64,000 nucleotides of DNA from Candidatus Hodarchaeota archaeon (GTDB taxonomy: Archaea; Asgardarchaeota; Heimdallarchaeia; Hodarchaeales; Hodarchaeaceae). The stretch's first letter is position 1. Every line of letters begins with the position of its first letter. The notes under the pieces were generated by a model. It had not been told where the DNA came from and ran no database searches. It saw only the letters and a list, made by a program, of their open reading frames with translations. The stretch lies in contig JAEOTM010000060.1 in assembly GCA_016839815.1 (NCBI GenBank), positions 27,738 through 91,737 on the forward strand. Reading direction: 5' to 3'. Below are positions 50,275 to 59,823 of this stretch, one piece after another. The translations under genes were made by a program, and so were the position numbers.

Positions 50275-50312
50275 TCGTTTATTTTATCTGTCGCTAGAGG
50301 GGTATATACGTT

Positions 50313-51764
50313 TTGGAAATTAGACAGACGAGAGTATTTTGTTTTTTTCGTGATATAAAGAGCCAAGACTCTTTCTTTCTAAGTGATCTTGCCCAATCTG
50401 ATATTGCACGCTGTATAATATCAATTAAGGAGGAAGATAAACAGGTTATTGAGTTCCAAGAGGAAGTATTAGAAAGATATACTATAAAACTAATAGAGAT
50501 TCCTCCCATAAAACGAAAGAAGATAAATATGGCCTTTTTGAAGGAAAAAATGGAGGTTAGTCTCTCTGAACTACTGAAATCCAATTCTGACATTCATATT
50601 TTCCTTGATTACACTAAAGTTAAGATGTCTGTAAATCAAATTTTGAGGTCTATACAAGTTCTTGAAGACCAACTAATTGAAAAAGATTCTCAATATACGA
50701 TTTTTGCCATATTTAACGAACAATCTATCTCAAAACAACAATCTCGTCAGTTGGTACTGAAATTTCCTTATTTATGCTTAACACCCTCTCAAATTCATCC
50801 GAATTTCTTTTATGACGATAGCTCAAATAAGGTATTTCCTGAATCGATTAGGGAATTATATCAACCCATTGAAATCTTAATTAATGAGCTGAAATCTGAA
50901 AAATTAGAGATAGAACGACTTGAAAAACAACTCTTCCAAATATCAACCCAACGTAACATACTTGAGTCAACTCTTTCATTTTATCTCGCTCAAGAGGAAA
51001 ATTCAGCAAGTTCAGATGAAGTACCTGCAGATATTCTTTCATTAATGGAATTTCATGCCTTAAAACAAAAATATAACCAGAAAGAACAAATTCTCTCGAC
51101 AGTAATTCATGATCTAAAATCTCCACTAGCTTCCATTCAAGGTTATTCCGAGGTTATTTTGCATGGATTATCAGGTCCCATTACACCAGAGATGAAGAAA
51201 CAGCTTGGAACCATTATTTCAAACACACAACGTTTAGCTCGTATGGTTGACAGTTTACTTGAATTTGAGAAGTATGATCAATCCACTTACATTGCAGATA
51301 GGGAGACTTTTGATTTGATTTCCATCCTTGAAGATGCTAAAATGGCCGTTCTTCCCCAGATGATTCGTCGAGCACAAAAAATCTCATTTTTCGTTCCGAA
51401 ATACGTAGAAATTGTAGCGAATAAAGAACTAATCGTAAGAGCATTACAGAATCTCTTGGATAATGCGATAAAGTATTCTCCACTTGAAAAAGGGCATGTA
51501 GAGATTTATGTAGAGGAGAAAACAGTTGGAAAACAAAAAATAGTTATAATCAAGATCCAAGATAATGGTTTTGGCTTTCGTAAATCGGACTTGAAGAAGA
51601 TCTTTCAACCATTTTCTCGATTTGAAGCCCATTCTAAATCCACTGGATTAGGTCTTTCTATTACGCAAAAAATAATTGAAGAAATACACGGGGGAAAAAT
51701 CAGCCTAAAATCACCAGGAAGAAATAAAGGTAGCACGGTAGAAATTATCTTACCAAAAACCTAA
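50313..51764 (+). CDS. Histidine kinase with N-terminal sensory domain (possibly MEDS-like), HisKA, HATPase_c (TTG start)
   Basis: H-box LSTVIHDLKSPLASIQGYSEVIL; NLLDNAIKYSP; IQDNGFGFRKSDLKKIFQPF; STGLGLSITQKIIEEIHGG. Confidence 0.93.
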   Translation: MEIRQTRVFCFFRDIKSQDSFFLSDLAQSDIARCIISIKEEDKQVIEFQEEVLERYTIKLIEIPPIKRKKINMAFLKEKMEVSLSELLKSNSDIHIFLDYTKVKMSVNQILRSIQVLEDQLIEKDSQYTIFAIFNEQSISKQQSRQLVLKFPYLCLTPSQIHPNFFYDDSSNKVFPESIRELYQPIEILINELKSEKLEIERLEKQLFQISTQRNILESTLSFYLAQEENSASSDEVPADILSLMEFHALKQKYNQKEQILSTVIHDLKSPLASIQGYSEVILHGLSGPITPEMKKQLGTIISNTQRLARMVDSLLEFEKYDQSTYIADRETFDLISILEDAKMAVLPQMIRRAQKISFFVPKYVEIVANKELIVRALQNLLDNAIKYSPLEKGHVEIYVEEKTVGKQKIVIIKIQDNGFGFRKSDLKKIFQPFSRFEAHSKSTGLGLSITQKIIEEIHGGKISLKSPGRNKGSTVEIILPKT

Positions 51765-51847
51765 GCAATTGATCCAAGTATTTGACCACTAGGAAATTAA
51801 CCTAATCCTTAAAAAAGATCAAGATAGAGCTTGGTTGGGAAAAGGAA

Positions 51848-52180
51848 TTGACAGGAAATCCGCTAAAACAGCTGGAACAAGAATACATTCTTCTTATACT
51901 TCAGTACTTACATTTGAATCCAAGAGGCAAAACTTTTAGTCAGATTTGCGCCTCAATTGAGCACAATGCGAATCCCAAAAAGGTAACACAAAGTATCAAA
52001 ACACTCACTTCAATTGGATTGATTTATGAGATAAAAACTGAAGATAATTCAGATCTTCTGTATGTATTGTCAAATCGGGGACGATATGCAAGTGAGATTG
52101 TTTGGGATCTATTTCGAATTATTCTAAATCCTCATGAGAGTAATGAAGATGATCCAGATCTGTTAGATTTTTATCGTTGA
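51848..52180 (+). CDS. Winged-helix-like hypothetical protein, 110 aa (TTG start)
   Basis: LEQEYILLILQYLHLNPRGKTFSQICASIEHNANPKKVTQSIKTLTSIGLIYEI...LYVLSNRGRYASEIV. Confidence 0.65.
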   Translation: MTGNPLKQLEQEYILLILQYLHLNPRGKTFSQICASIEHNANPKKVTQSIKTLTSIGLIYEIKTEDNSDLLYVLSNRGRYASEIVWDLFRIILNPHESNEDDPDLLDFYR

Positions 52181-52288
52181 GTATTCCCCTTCTATTTTTT
52201 CTTCTAGACCTAGAATTGCCTCCACTCATATAACATTTAGCGAAATCGTCCAAATAGAAATATTAATAAAGACTCTACAGGGTTTATC

Positions 52289-53290
52289 ATGTCTTTTGCA
52301 GATCCTAAAATGCAAGCGCTCTTAAAAAAGCAGAAATATCAACTATCAGGAAAAAATACTGCTGTTAAGAAGTGTCGATGGACGCATAACTCTCTAAGAG
52401 AAGATAGATATTGTTATAAGCATTTTTACGGGATTAAATCTCATCAATGTATTCAGTTTTCTCCAGTATTAATATGTAACTTTTTATGCAAATTCTGTTG
52501 GCGAATACATGAATCAGATATTGGTGTTGAAAATATGTTTAGACGATATGACCCTCAGGATCAAAAAAAGTCAATAGAGATTTTTGATTCTCCTCAAGAA
52601 GTTGTAGATGCCTTATTTGTAAGTCAGCGTAAAATTATCTGTGGGTATAAACCATATGTCCCCACACAGAAGTATGATGAGGCAATGAATCCGAAACATG
52701 CTACATTGAGTCTAACTGGGGAACCATTTCTCTATCCTTGGATTCCTGAACTAATTCAGGAGTTGAAAAAACGAGATTTATCAGTCTTTATTGTTACCAA
52801 TGGAAGCATACCAGGGTCTCTCCAATCTATCTTGGATAAAAAAGCTTATCCAACGCAATTATACATAACTCTACCTGCTCCTGGATTGAAGAACTTCTTA
52901 AATGTACACCGACCTCTTGAAAAAGACAAAGCCCTTGACAATATTTACGAGAGTCTGAGAATTATCGGAAAAGGGGTACCATTCCGAACAGTAGCTCGCT
53001 TAACTGTAGCTGAAGGGCTAAATCTTATTAAGCCGGAAGGATATGCAGAAATGATCACTGGAATGATGAAACCATCATTCATTGAAGTAAAAGGTGTTGT
53101 CCATGTAGGAGCAGCTGAAAGACGACTACCAAGAACAGCAATGCCCTCTCACTCCAAAATCATGGATTTTGCTAAACAATTGGAATCTTTAACTGGATAT
53201 TCAATTGTTGCTGAATCTGAGGTTAGTCGGTTAGTTATATTGTCTAATAATACCGAACCCCTTCTGATACCTGATTTACATACAGCATAA
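52289..53290 (+). CDS. tRNA 4-demethylwyosine synthase (Taw1/TYW1), radical SAM
   Basis: KKCRWTHNSLREDRYCYKHFYGIKSHQCIQFSPVLICNFLCKFCWRIHESD; LSLTGEPFLYPWIPELIQEL; FIEVKGVVHVG. Confidence 0.95.
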   Translation: MSFADPKMQALLKKQKYQLSGKNTAVKKCRWTHNSLREDRYCYKHFYGIKSHQCIQFSPVLICNFLCKFCWRIHESDIGVENMFRRYDPQDQKKSIEIFDSPQEVVDALFVSQRKIICGYKPYVPTQKYDEAMNPKHATLSLTGEPFLYPWIPELIQELKKRDLSVFIVTNGSIPGSLQSILDKKAYPTQLYITLPAPGLKNFLNVHRPLEKDKALDNIYESLRIIGKGVPFRTVARLTVAEGLNLIKPEGYAEMITGMMKPSFIEVKGVVHVGAAERRLPRTAMPSHSKIMDFAKQLESLTGYSIVAESEVSRLVILSNNTEPLLIPDLHTA

Positions 53291-53456
53291 TTTCCTTTGG
53301 TAGGATTAAATTCAATATAGGGATGAATGAACATCATTAGGGGGAATGAAAAAGTATTAGATCTGACTCATGATAATTGTTGTCTTCCTCTATTCGAATA
53401 GTTTTTTAGGTAGAATACTTGAATGATAATTCAAGAGACGAAAAGGGGAATTACTC

Positions 53457-53660
53457 GTGAAATTAACTGAAAAAACCATTGATTCAACAACTGGTCTGAA
53501 GATGAAATCAGGGGCAATTGTTGAAGTACATGTCATTCACAGTGAGAATAGCGATGAAAAAAGCTTAATGATAAAAACAGACAATGGAGTTCTCTCCCTT
53601 GACCAGGACGATATCTCAAGTTTTATGGATCTCTTTAGTAAGTTTCTAGAGAGCTTTTAA
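53457..53660 (+). CDS. Small hypothetical protein, 67 aa
   Basis: ORF upstream of 53681; similar layout to its neighbour's N-terminus. Confidence 0.6.
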   Translation: MKLTEKTIDSTTGLKMKSGAIVEVHVIHSENSDEKSLMIKTDNGVLSLDQDDISSFMDLFSKFLESF

Positions 53661-53680
53661 TTGGAAAGGAATGAATAATC

Positions 53681-54655
53681 ATGGATGTTGAATACCAGAA
53701 AAAAGAAGTCACATGGTGTTTAGATCGTGTTGGTCCTAGAATTTGTCTTAAAGCAATCGCGATCAATGAGAAATTAAATCAACTAGAAATATCTAGCGAG
53801 GAATTCAATTTAGTCTTAGAGAATGACGAAGCTATTGAATTTTTATCCATATTGCGGAAGTTAATGGAATCCAAACCTGCAGCGGTGCCTATACCAGAAC
53901 CTTTAACACCTTCCATTCCTGTACAAGAAGAAGAAATCCCCCCTATACAACATATCGAAGAACCCAAGGAAGAATTAAGCTTATTTTCTAAGACCGAAGT
54001 AGAGAAACCAATGGCTGTCCCCACTCTTGACACTTCAGAGATATTAGAAGTTCTAAAACAATCAGAGAGTAGTATAGGAGAAGAAAAAATATCTTTCCGA
54101 AAAAAATTTGCAGAAAATAAGGCACTTGAGAAAAAAGTGGTTGAGCAAACACTAATCGTGCACGAACAAGAAGAACCTACTCCTGGTATTACAATTGAAG
54201 AGCATGTAAAACCATCAGAGATATTCCAAGAGAAGTTGGATACCGCATCATTCTTTCGTGAAGTAGAAGAAAAATCGCCCCTCGAACAATTACTTGAAGA
54301 AAATGAAGATCTTAGAGATATGATCACAACTGATCCTATCCCGCCTCAAAATGAGGAAGAACCTCCCACGATTGAAGATATTTCCCATGAACCAGAGGAA
54401 AAAACGCCTTTTACGCCAGATGACCTAAGTTCCTCTTCTTTTATGAGTGATTTTGGGTCAAAACCCTTTGAACAGGAATTAGATAGTCAGAAAGTTGAAA
54501 AAGTTGAAGAACCTGTGGAAAAAGTCGAAGATCAACAGGATACAGAACCTATTGAACATAAAGCATTTTTAAGCGAAGAAGAGCGAAAGAAAGAAATTGA
54601 ACGGGAACGTGCAGCACGAAAAAAGCGATTGTGGGAACTTACTCGCGGTTTTTGA
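53681..54655 (+). CDS. Acidic Pro/Glu-rich hypothetical protein with N-terminal folded domain, 324 aa
   Basis: ORF; disordered PIPEPLTPSIPVQEEEIPPIQ-type middle and basic C-terminal helix LSEEERKKEIERERAARKKRLWELTRGF. Confidence 0.65.
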   Translation: MDVEYQKKEVTWCLDRVGPRICLKAIAINEKLNQLEISSEEFNLVLENDEAIEFLSILRKLMESKPAAVPIPEPLTPSIPVQEEEIPPIQHIEEPKEELSLFSKTEVEKPMAVPTLDTSEILEVLKQSESSIGEEKISFRKKFAENKALEKKVVEQTLIVHEQEEPTPGITIEEHVKPSEIFQEKLDTASFFREVEEKSPLEQLLEENEDLRDMITTDPIPPQNEEEPPTIEDISHEPEEKTPFTPDDLSSSSFMSDFGSKPFEQELDSQKVEKVEEPVEKVEDQQDTEPIEHKAFLSEEERKKEIERERAARKKRLWELTRGF

Positions 54656-54744
54656 GATAGATCCTCTCAGAAGTTACGTTTGTTTTTATGAGTTCCATCT
54701 CTAGCTGAATCGATGTTAATGGAGAGAGAAGGGATTAACAAATT

Positions 54745-56139
54745 ATGAAGCAAAAAGAAGCAGCGATTACTCTCTTAACTGATTTAATAAAGTTTGAGTC
54801 AATCAATAATCCATCAGAGAAAGTATATCCAGAGCCTGATGTAGTAAAGTATGTTCAAGATACTCTTTTATCATGGAATCCCGAATATAAATCAAAAATT
54901 TTTAATAAAGATCACTATACGTCTATTTATATCTCAAGTGATTTAAACAGTCCAAAGGATGTTTTATTTTTAGGGCATCTCGATGTTGTTCCAGTTACTA
55001 CTAATTGGGATTCTAATCCCTTTGAATTTATGATTAGAAATCAAACATTAGGTTTTGGAAGGGGTGCGAAAGATTGTAAGGGATCCATCGTATCCGCACT
55101 TCTATTTCTTAAAGAGATTAACGAAAATTCTGATAATAAATCATTAGTAGATAGAATTGGATTATTTCTTTCAACTGATGAGGAGAGTGGAGGGCAATTT
55201 GGGGCTAAAAAATTCTTTCAATATGCAAAAAAATCACATTTTCTGCCTAGATATGTGATTAATGTCGATGGAGGCCCGAAGGTTGTTTATAAACGACGGG
55301 CGGGATTCAACTTAAGATTAAAGGCATCTCCCCTCCGAAAAGAAATTAAATCAGTTGCTCTGGAGAAAAGTTTTATTACACAGGTAATGTATGATAATAA
55401 TCGACATAGTGCTTATTTTGTACCAGGGGTGGATTCTCATGCTCTATTACAATTATCGAAATTTCTACATCTGAATCCTCACACCAAAATCAAAGAGCTT
55501 ACAGGTGAATGGATTAAGGGTAACGTAATTCCAAATAAAGTTCGGACAACAATTCTTAATCCTAATACGGAATTAGGTGAGGAACAGATTCATACTTATG
55601 ACGCGAACTTAACTAAGATCATTAGATTATTGCGTAGTCTAGTACAAATACACATTCCAACAGAGTTTCTCAGTGATTTTGGAATAACTGTGAATCCCAA
55701 TCTATGTAAGTATTCACCAACCGAGGGTACAGAAATTCAATTTGATATTCGTGCGTTTTTAGCTCCAGAGGATAACGACCGATTAACCCATGCATTTTCA
55801 AATCGTCTAGATTCATTTTCTGGTCAAGTTCATATTGAATGTAGTGGTTCTTCTGGTTACTTTTTTACCGATCTATCTAGTCCATTAGTAACAACTTCAA
55901 CTAAAGTAATGAGACAGTTTCTGTTAATGGAAGAGGATGAATCTCCCAGGGAACAAGAGGGAGCTTCTGATGCTCGTTACGCTACGACATTTGGTGTTCC
56001 TGCAATTGATATTGGACCGAGAGGGGGTAATATTCATGGTGATAATGAGTATGTCGACTTAGAATCATTAATACAATTCTCAACAATATATAAGAATATT
56101 GTCACCAACTTACTGACTAGTGATAGAGTATTAAATTAA
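54745..56139 (+). CDS. M20-family metallopeptidase (ArgE/DapE/ACY1-like)
   Basis: VLFLGHLDVVPV, GRGAKDCKGSIVSALLFL, STDEESGGQFGAKKF, GGNIHGDNEYVDLESL. Confidence 0.93.
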   Translation: MKQKEAAITLLTDLIKFESINNPSEKVYPEPDVVKYVQDTLLSWNPEYKSKIFNKDHYTSIYISSDLNSPKDVLFLGHLDVVPVTTNWDSNPFEFMIRNQTLGFGRGAKDCKGSIVSALLFLKEINENSDNKSLVDRIGLFLSTDEESGGQFGAKKFFQYAKKSHFLPRYVINVDGGPKVVYKRRAGFNLRLKASPLRKEIKSVALEKSFITQVMYDNNRHSAYFVPGVDSHALLQLSKFLHLNPHTKIKELTGEWIKGNVIPNKVRTTILNPNTELGEEQIHTYDANLTKIIRLLRSLVQIHIPTEFLSDFGITVNPNLCKYSPTEGTEIQFDIRAFLAPEDNDRLTHAFSNRLDSFSGQVHIECSGSSGYFFTDLSSPLVTTSTKVMRQFLLMEEDESPREQEGASDARYATTFGVPAIDIGPRGGNIHGDNEYVDLESLIQFSTIYKNIVTNLLTSDRVLN

Positions 56140-56339
56140 AATTTTGACTCTATTTCTAAAACATAAGGCAATTCGTTTATCATACTGGATTTGAAAGGAA
56201 TTCTGTAATACATCTGCGGATTTATTTTGACTCTCATCTATTCAGGAAGATGGAAATTTGAAATACAAATACATTTGATTTCCGTACGATAAATTTAGAA
56301 AGATTCCTTGAAATTCATTAGATATAGAGGATCTAGTAA

Positions 56340-58946
56340 ATGGAAAAAACTGGAGTTATCATCTTTTTAATCATCTTATTCACATTTAGCTTTACTACGA
56401 TGGATTCAAAAAAGGTAAATGATGATTATGTGGAAAAAACTGGAGTTACATCCATTAATGTAGAGATGAATATTGAAGCAAACTATATCTTCCTTCAATC
56501 TCCCCTAAATAATTCCATTCTACCTTCTGACACTCCCATTGTTTTTGACATTGATGATTTATCTTTCCTCGAGGTTGAATTTAATTGGGATCTCGATCCT
56601 AACATTACTTGGCTTCCCCCATATTTTACTCTATTACCCCTTGGTGATGGAAGTCATACATTACACGTTTATGTTTTAAATAACTCCTATGTCTTGGAAT
56701 ACCAGAAATTTCATTTTATTACTGATGATACTGTACCTATCATCCAATTGGTGTCAGTGACAAATAATAGTTTTTATCCACCAGAAACGCCGATAGATCT
56801 GGTAATCACTGATACTAATCTTGATAGAGTTATGTACCATTGGGAAGATGGACCTAATCAAAGTCTATCATATCCCTATTCAGTCCCCCTCCCCTATGAA
56901 GAGGGAAGTCACCTATTATCAATTTACGCAAGTGATGCTGCTGGTAACTGGGGATCAGAATTATTTAAATTTACAGTTCGTTTATCTCAAGATACCGATA
57001 ATGATGGAATATCAGATTATATTGAATTTTTATTAGGTACAGATCCAGTGGTACCCACAACTCACCTTACTAACGCTCCTTTAGTGATAGATGATTTAAA
57101 AAATGATGTTCCCAATGATTTTCATGAAGCGATTATCTCGCATAACCATATTTCTTCAAGTAATTGGATTATTGGATCTGTAAGCGAGAAAGGACTAGAG
57201 GATCAAAGTGATTTTTACATATTTACCTCAGAGATTCGAACGAAAGGAACAGTCTTTGTTCAATGCAGTCAACCACGGATTCAACTAAAGATTTTTGATT
57301 TGGAGGGTCAAATTAACATAACCATAGATGTCATTCCCGATAGTAGTATTGGCCGGGCTGCGGAGAGATCGACATCCTCGGATTATATCCGTAATGCATT
57401 ACCCTATCTTGTAGAGATCCCCTTTCCTCTTGCAGTTGAACTATTGATTGTACAAATAAATGGAGGTATTGCAGGAAATTCAATCTATTCAATTTGGATT
57501 GAAGAAATCCCTCTTCAACCGCATCTGGAGTTTTTGAACATTTTCTTGAATATTTCAATATTCCTTGGATTTCCTTTTCTGTTCTTTTTGACTTTGAGAT
57601 GGGAAAATCGACGATTATTAAAGAAGCAACAAAAACTAGAGGAAGAATTAGAAAGTGATTCAGTTTTTCCTACCGTAACCACGAGAAAGAAGAATCCCCC
57701 AATCATAGTTAATGTTCGTTTTTCTGAATGGGTATTTTCCAGTATTATTCTATTAATTCTAGTTGTTCTATTTACCGAGTTAAGCAGAGAAAAATTCCAG
57801 AACCAAGTTTCAGTCCTTACAGCAAAAGGATTTGTCGACCTAGGTTATCGGATATTCTTCTTTGCAGTTGCACTAATCTTTCTAGGTACAATTTTCTCCC
57901 TAGGTAATTGGGTAAGAAATCGATTACGACGTCAAGAGGACATCAAAAATCGCTTCTCTTTAACACGTCGATTTGTGAGCAGATTTACCAAAATTACCAT
58001 AATCTTTGTCGTGTATTTTCTTCTTTGGATCTTATTTTTACATACCATTACTTTACTAGAACCTTCTGTTTATGTAATTTCATCCTTGAATGACATTCTA
58101 GAAATCCTCAAGGTATTTTTTGTAGAAGATCTGTCTGTACCTCCCTCACCAGTACAGATGGACTTATTGTTAAAGATAGGAGTCCTAGAACTGATATTCA
58201 TAGTATTTACGTTGCCCCTTGCATTCTATATGTTTATATTAAATTTTGCAGGAGGTATGTCGGTTAAAAAAGTCTTTCGACCAGTAGATCAGGAAAAGAG
58301 TCGCTGGAATTATAAAACCATCATTTTGGGGATAAGCTTACTGATCGAAATTTACCGTATCTTCTCAAACCTTTTAAACTTCATCATCTCCATTTTTTTC
58401 TCCGAGAATTCCACTTTCTTCTTTATACAGATTTCTGAGATACCTTGGTGGCATCAATTGGTTACATGGATCAGTCAAGAAACCTCAATTAGCACACCTG
58501 CCCTGTATGGCCTGTATTTTGAACTGCAAGGAATTTTCTTCGCTTGGGTGATATATACAAGTCTCCCTTCAATATTCCGTCGATTTATGTCGGGTTCTGG
58601 ATATTCAAAGTCAATCACTCGCATAGGATTCTTCCTTCTGGGCATGTTTGTGATTTTCCTTAGAACTCTTCATTTATTATTACTTATACCGATAGGAGTT
58701 CCTAGTTTTCCGTTCAGTGTAGTTCTTACAGATCCATTTTCAATTCTTCTTCTTATAGCAATGATTTCTGAATCTTTAGAAATTTTAGGCTTTTCTTTAG
58801 GTTTATTACTTGTACTTATATTCAGGAAAACTCAACTTCAATCACAGGAAAGAGAATCACCTTCACCAATAGTGGGACCAACTGGAGAACCAGTACCACA
58901 TTCTGCTGTTGAATCATCTTTAATTTACCACTTTGAGGAGGAATGA
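56340..58946 (+). CDS. Membrane protein with two Ig-like ectodomain repeats, Ca-binding-like DTDNDGISD motif and about 8 TM segments, 868 aa
   Basis: FLQSPLNNSILPSDTPIVFDIDD / IQLVSVTNNSFYPPETPIDLVITD repeats; DTDNDGISDYIEFLLGTDP; hydrophobic C-terminal half. Confidence 0.75.
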   Translation: MEKTGVIIFLIILFTFSFTTMDSKKVNDDYVEKTGVTSINVEMNIEANYIFLQSPLNNSILPSDTPIVFDIDDLSFLEVEFNWDLDPNITWLPPYFTLLPLGDGSHTLHVYVLNNSYVLEYQKFHFITDDTVPIIQLVSVTNNSFYPPETPIDLVITDTNLDRVMYHWEDGPNQSLSYPYSVPLPYEEGSHLLSIYASDAAGNWGSELFKFTVRLSQDTDNDGISDYIEFLLGTDPVVPTTHLTNAPLVIDDLKNDVPNDFHEAIISHNHISSSNWIIGSVSEKGLEDQSDFYIFTSEIRTKGTVFVQCSQPRIQLKIFDLEGQINITIDVIPDSSIGRAAERSTSSDYIRNALPYLVEIPFPLAVELLIVQINGGIAGNSIYSIWIEEIPLQPHLEFLNIFLNISIFLGFPFLFFLTLRWENRRLLKKQQKLEEELESDSVFPTVTTRKKNPPIIVNVRFSEWVFSSIILLILVVLFTELSREKFQNQVSVLTAKGFVDLGYRIFFFAVALIFLGTIFSLGNWVRNRLRRQEDIKNRFSLTRRFVSRFTKITIIFVVYFLLWILFLHTITLLEPSVYVISSLNDILEILKVFFVEDLSVPPSPVQMDLLLKIGVLELIFIVFTLPLAFYMFILNFAGGMSVKKVFRPVDQEKSRWNYKTIILGISLLIEIYRIFSNLLNFIISIFFSENSTFFFIQISEIPWWHQLVTWISQETSISTPALYGLYFELQGIFFAWVIYTSLPSIFRRFMSGSGYSKSITRIGFFLLGMFVIFLRTLHLLLLIPIGVPSFPFSVVLTDPFSILLLIAMISESLEILGFSLGLLLVLIFRKTQLQSQERESPSPIVGPTGEPVPHSAVESSLIYHFEEE

Positions 58947-58952
58947 TCTACA

Positions 58953-59750
58953 ATGCCGTTAACAATTAATCAGATCTATAATATGGACTGTATTCAAGGT
59001 TTAGATCAAGTTGAAAAGAATTCAGTAGACCTTCTACTCACAGATCCTCCCTTCGGAATAAATTTTCATAAAGTTGGCACTCAATATAACAGAAAGCAGA
59101 AAGAACTTGGTTTAATGTATCATGAGATTTCTACCGATGATTACTATGAATTTACGCTAAATTGGATTACTAAATGCCATGAAGCGATGAAATCAGATGC
59201 TAGTGGATTTATATTTAGTGGATGGAATCATCTGGGAGATATTTTAAATGCTCTAACCGAGCTAGAATTTCGAATTATTAATCATATTATATGGAAATAT
59301 CAATTCGGAGTTTTCACAAAAAAGCGGTTTGTAACCAGTCATTACCATATTTTATATTTCACAAAGTTAGGAGTGAAAGATGACAAGTTACGGACTTTTA
59401 ATAGAGTTCCTGAATATAGTAGCTCCCCAGGAAAACTGTATTTCGAAGATGTTTGGCGAATCAAACGTGATTATCAGAAAGGTGGAGATAAGACCCCTAC
59501 GCGTCTTCCATTAGCAATCACTGATAAATGCATACGTATGGCAAGCAATGAGGGGGATACTATACTTGAACCATTTCTAGGGAGTGGAAGCGTGGTGTTA
59601 TCAGCAATAAAATTCAATAGAAACTATATTGGGTTTGAAATCTCTGATAGAATTTATCAAATTGCAGAAAAGCGTATAAAAACATTGAAAACCAAGCTCA
59701 ACTCCAAGGATAGTAGTTTAGATTTCTGGTTAGGGGAAACTGGGAAATGA
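58953..59750 (+). CDS. DNA methyltransferase (DPPF-type, beta-class N4/N6 arrangement)
   Basis: VDLLLTDPPFGINFHKVGTQYNR then TILEPFLGSGSVVLSAIKFNRNYIGFEI. Confidence 0.92.
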   Translation: MPLTINQIYNMDCIQGLDQVEKNSVDLLLTDPPFGINFHKVGTQYNRKQKELGLMYHEISTDDYYEFTLNWITKCHEAMKSDASGFIFSGWNHLGDILNALTELEFRIINHIIWKYQFGVFTKKRFVTSHYHILYFTKLGVKDDKLRTFNRVPEYSSSPGKLYFEDVWRIKRDYQKGGDKTPTRLPLAITDKCIRMASNEGDTILEPFLGSGSVVLSAIKFNRNYIGFEISDRIYQIAEKRIKTLKTKLNSKDSSLDFWLGETGK

Positions 59751-59823
59751 TTCATTAATTGATACTAAATCTAACTCATAATACTAAAAAAGTCTTATTT
59801 GATTTATCTCTCGGTGGTAATGG

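Noticed and set aside
53779-54327. Minus-strand ORF 182 aa, Ser/Cys-rich
   Set aside because: Antisense of the Glu/Pro-rich gene; composition is what reverse complement of Glu-rich codons gives
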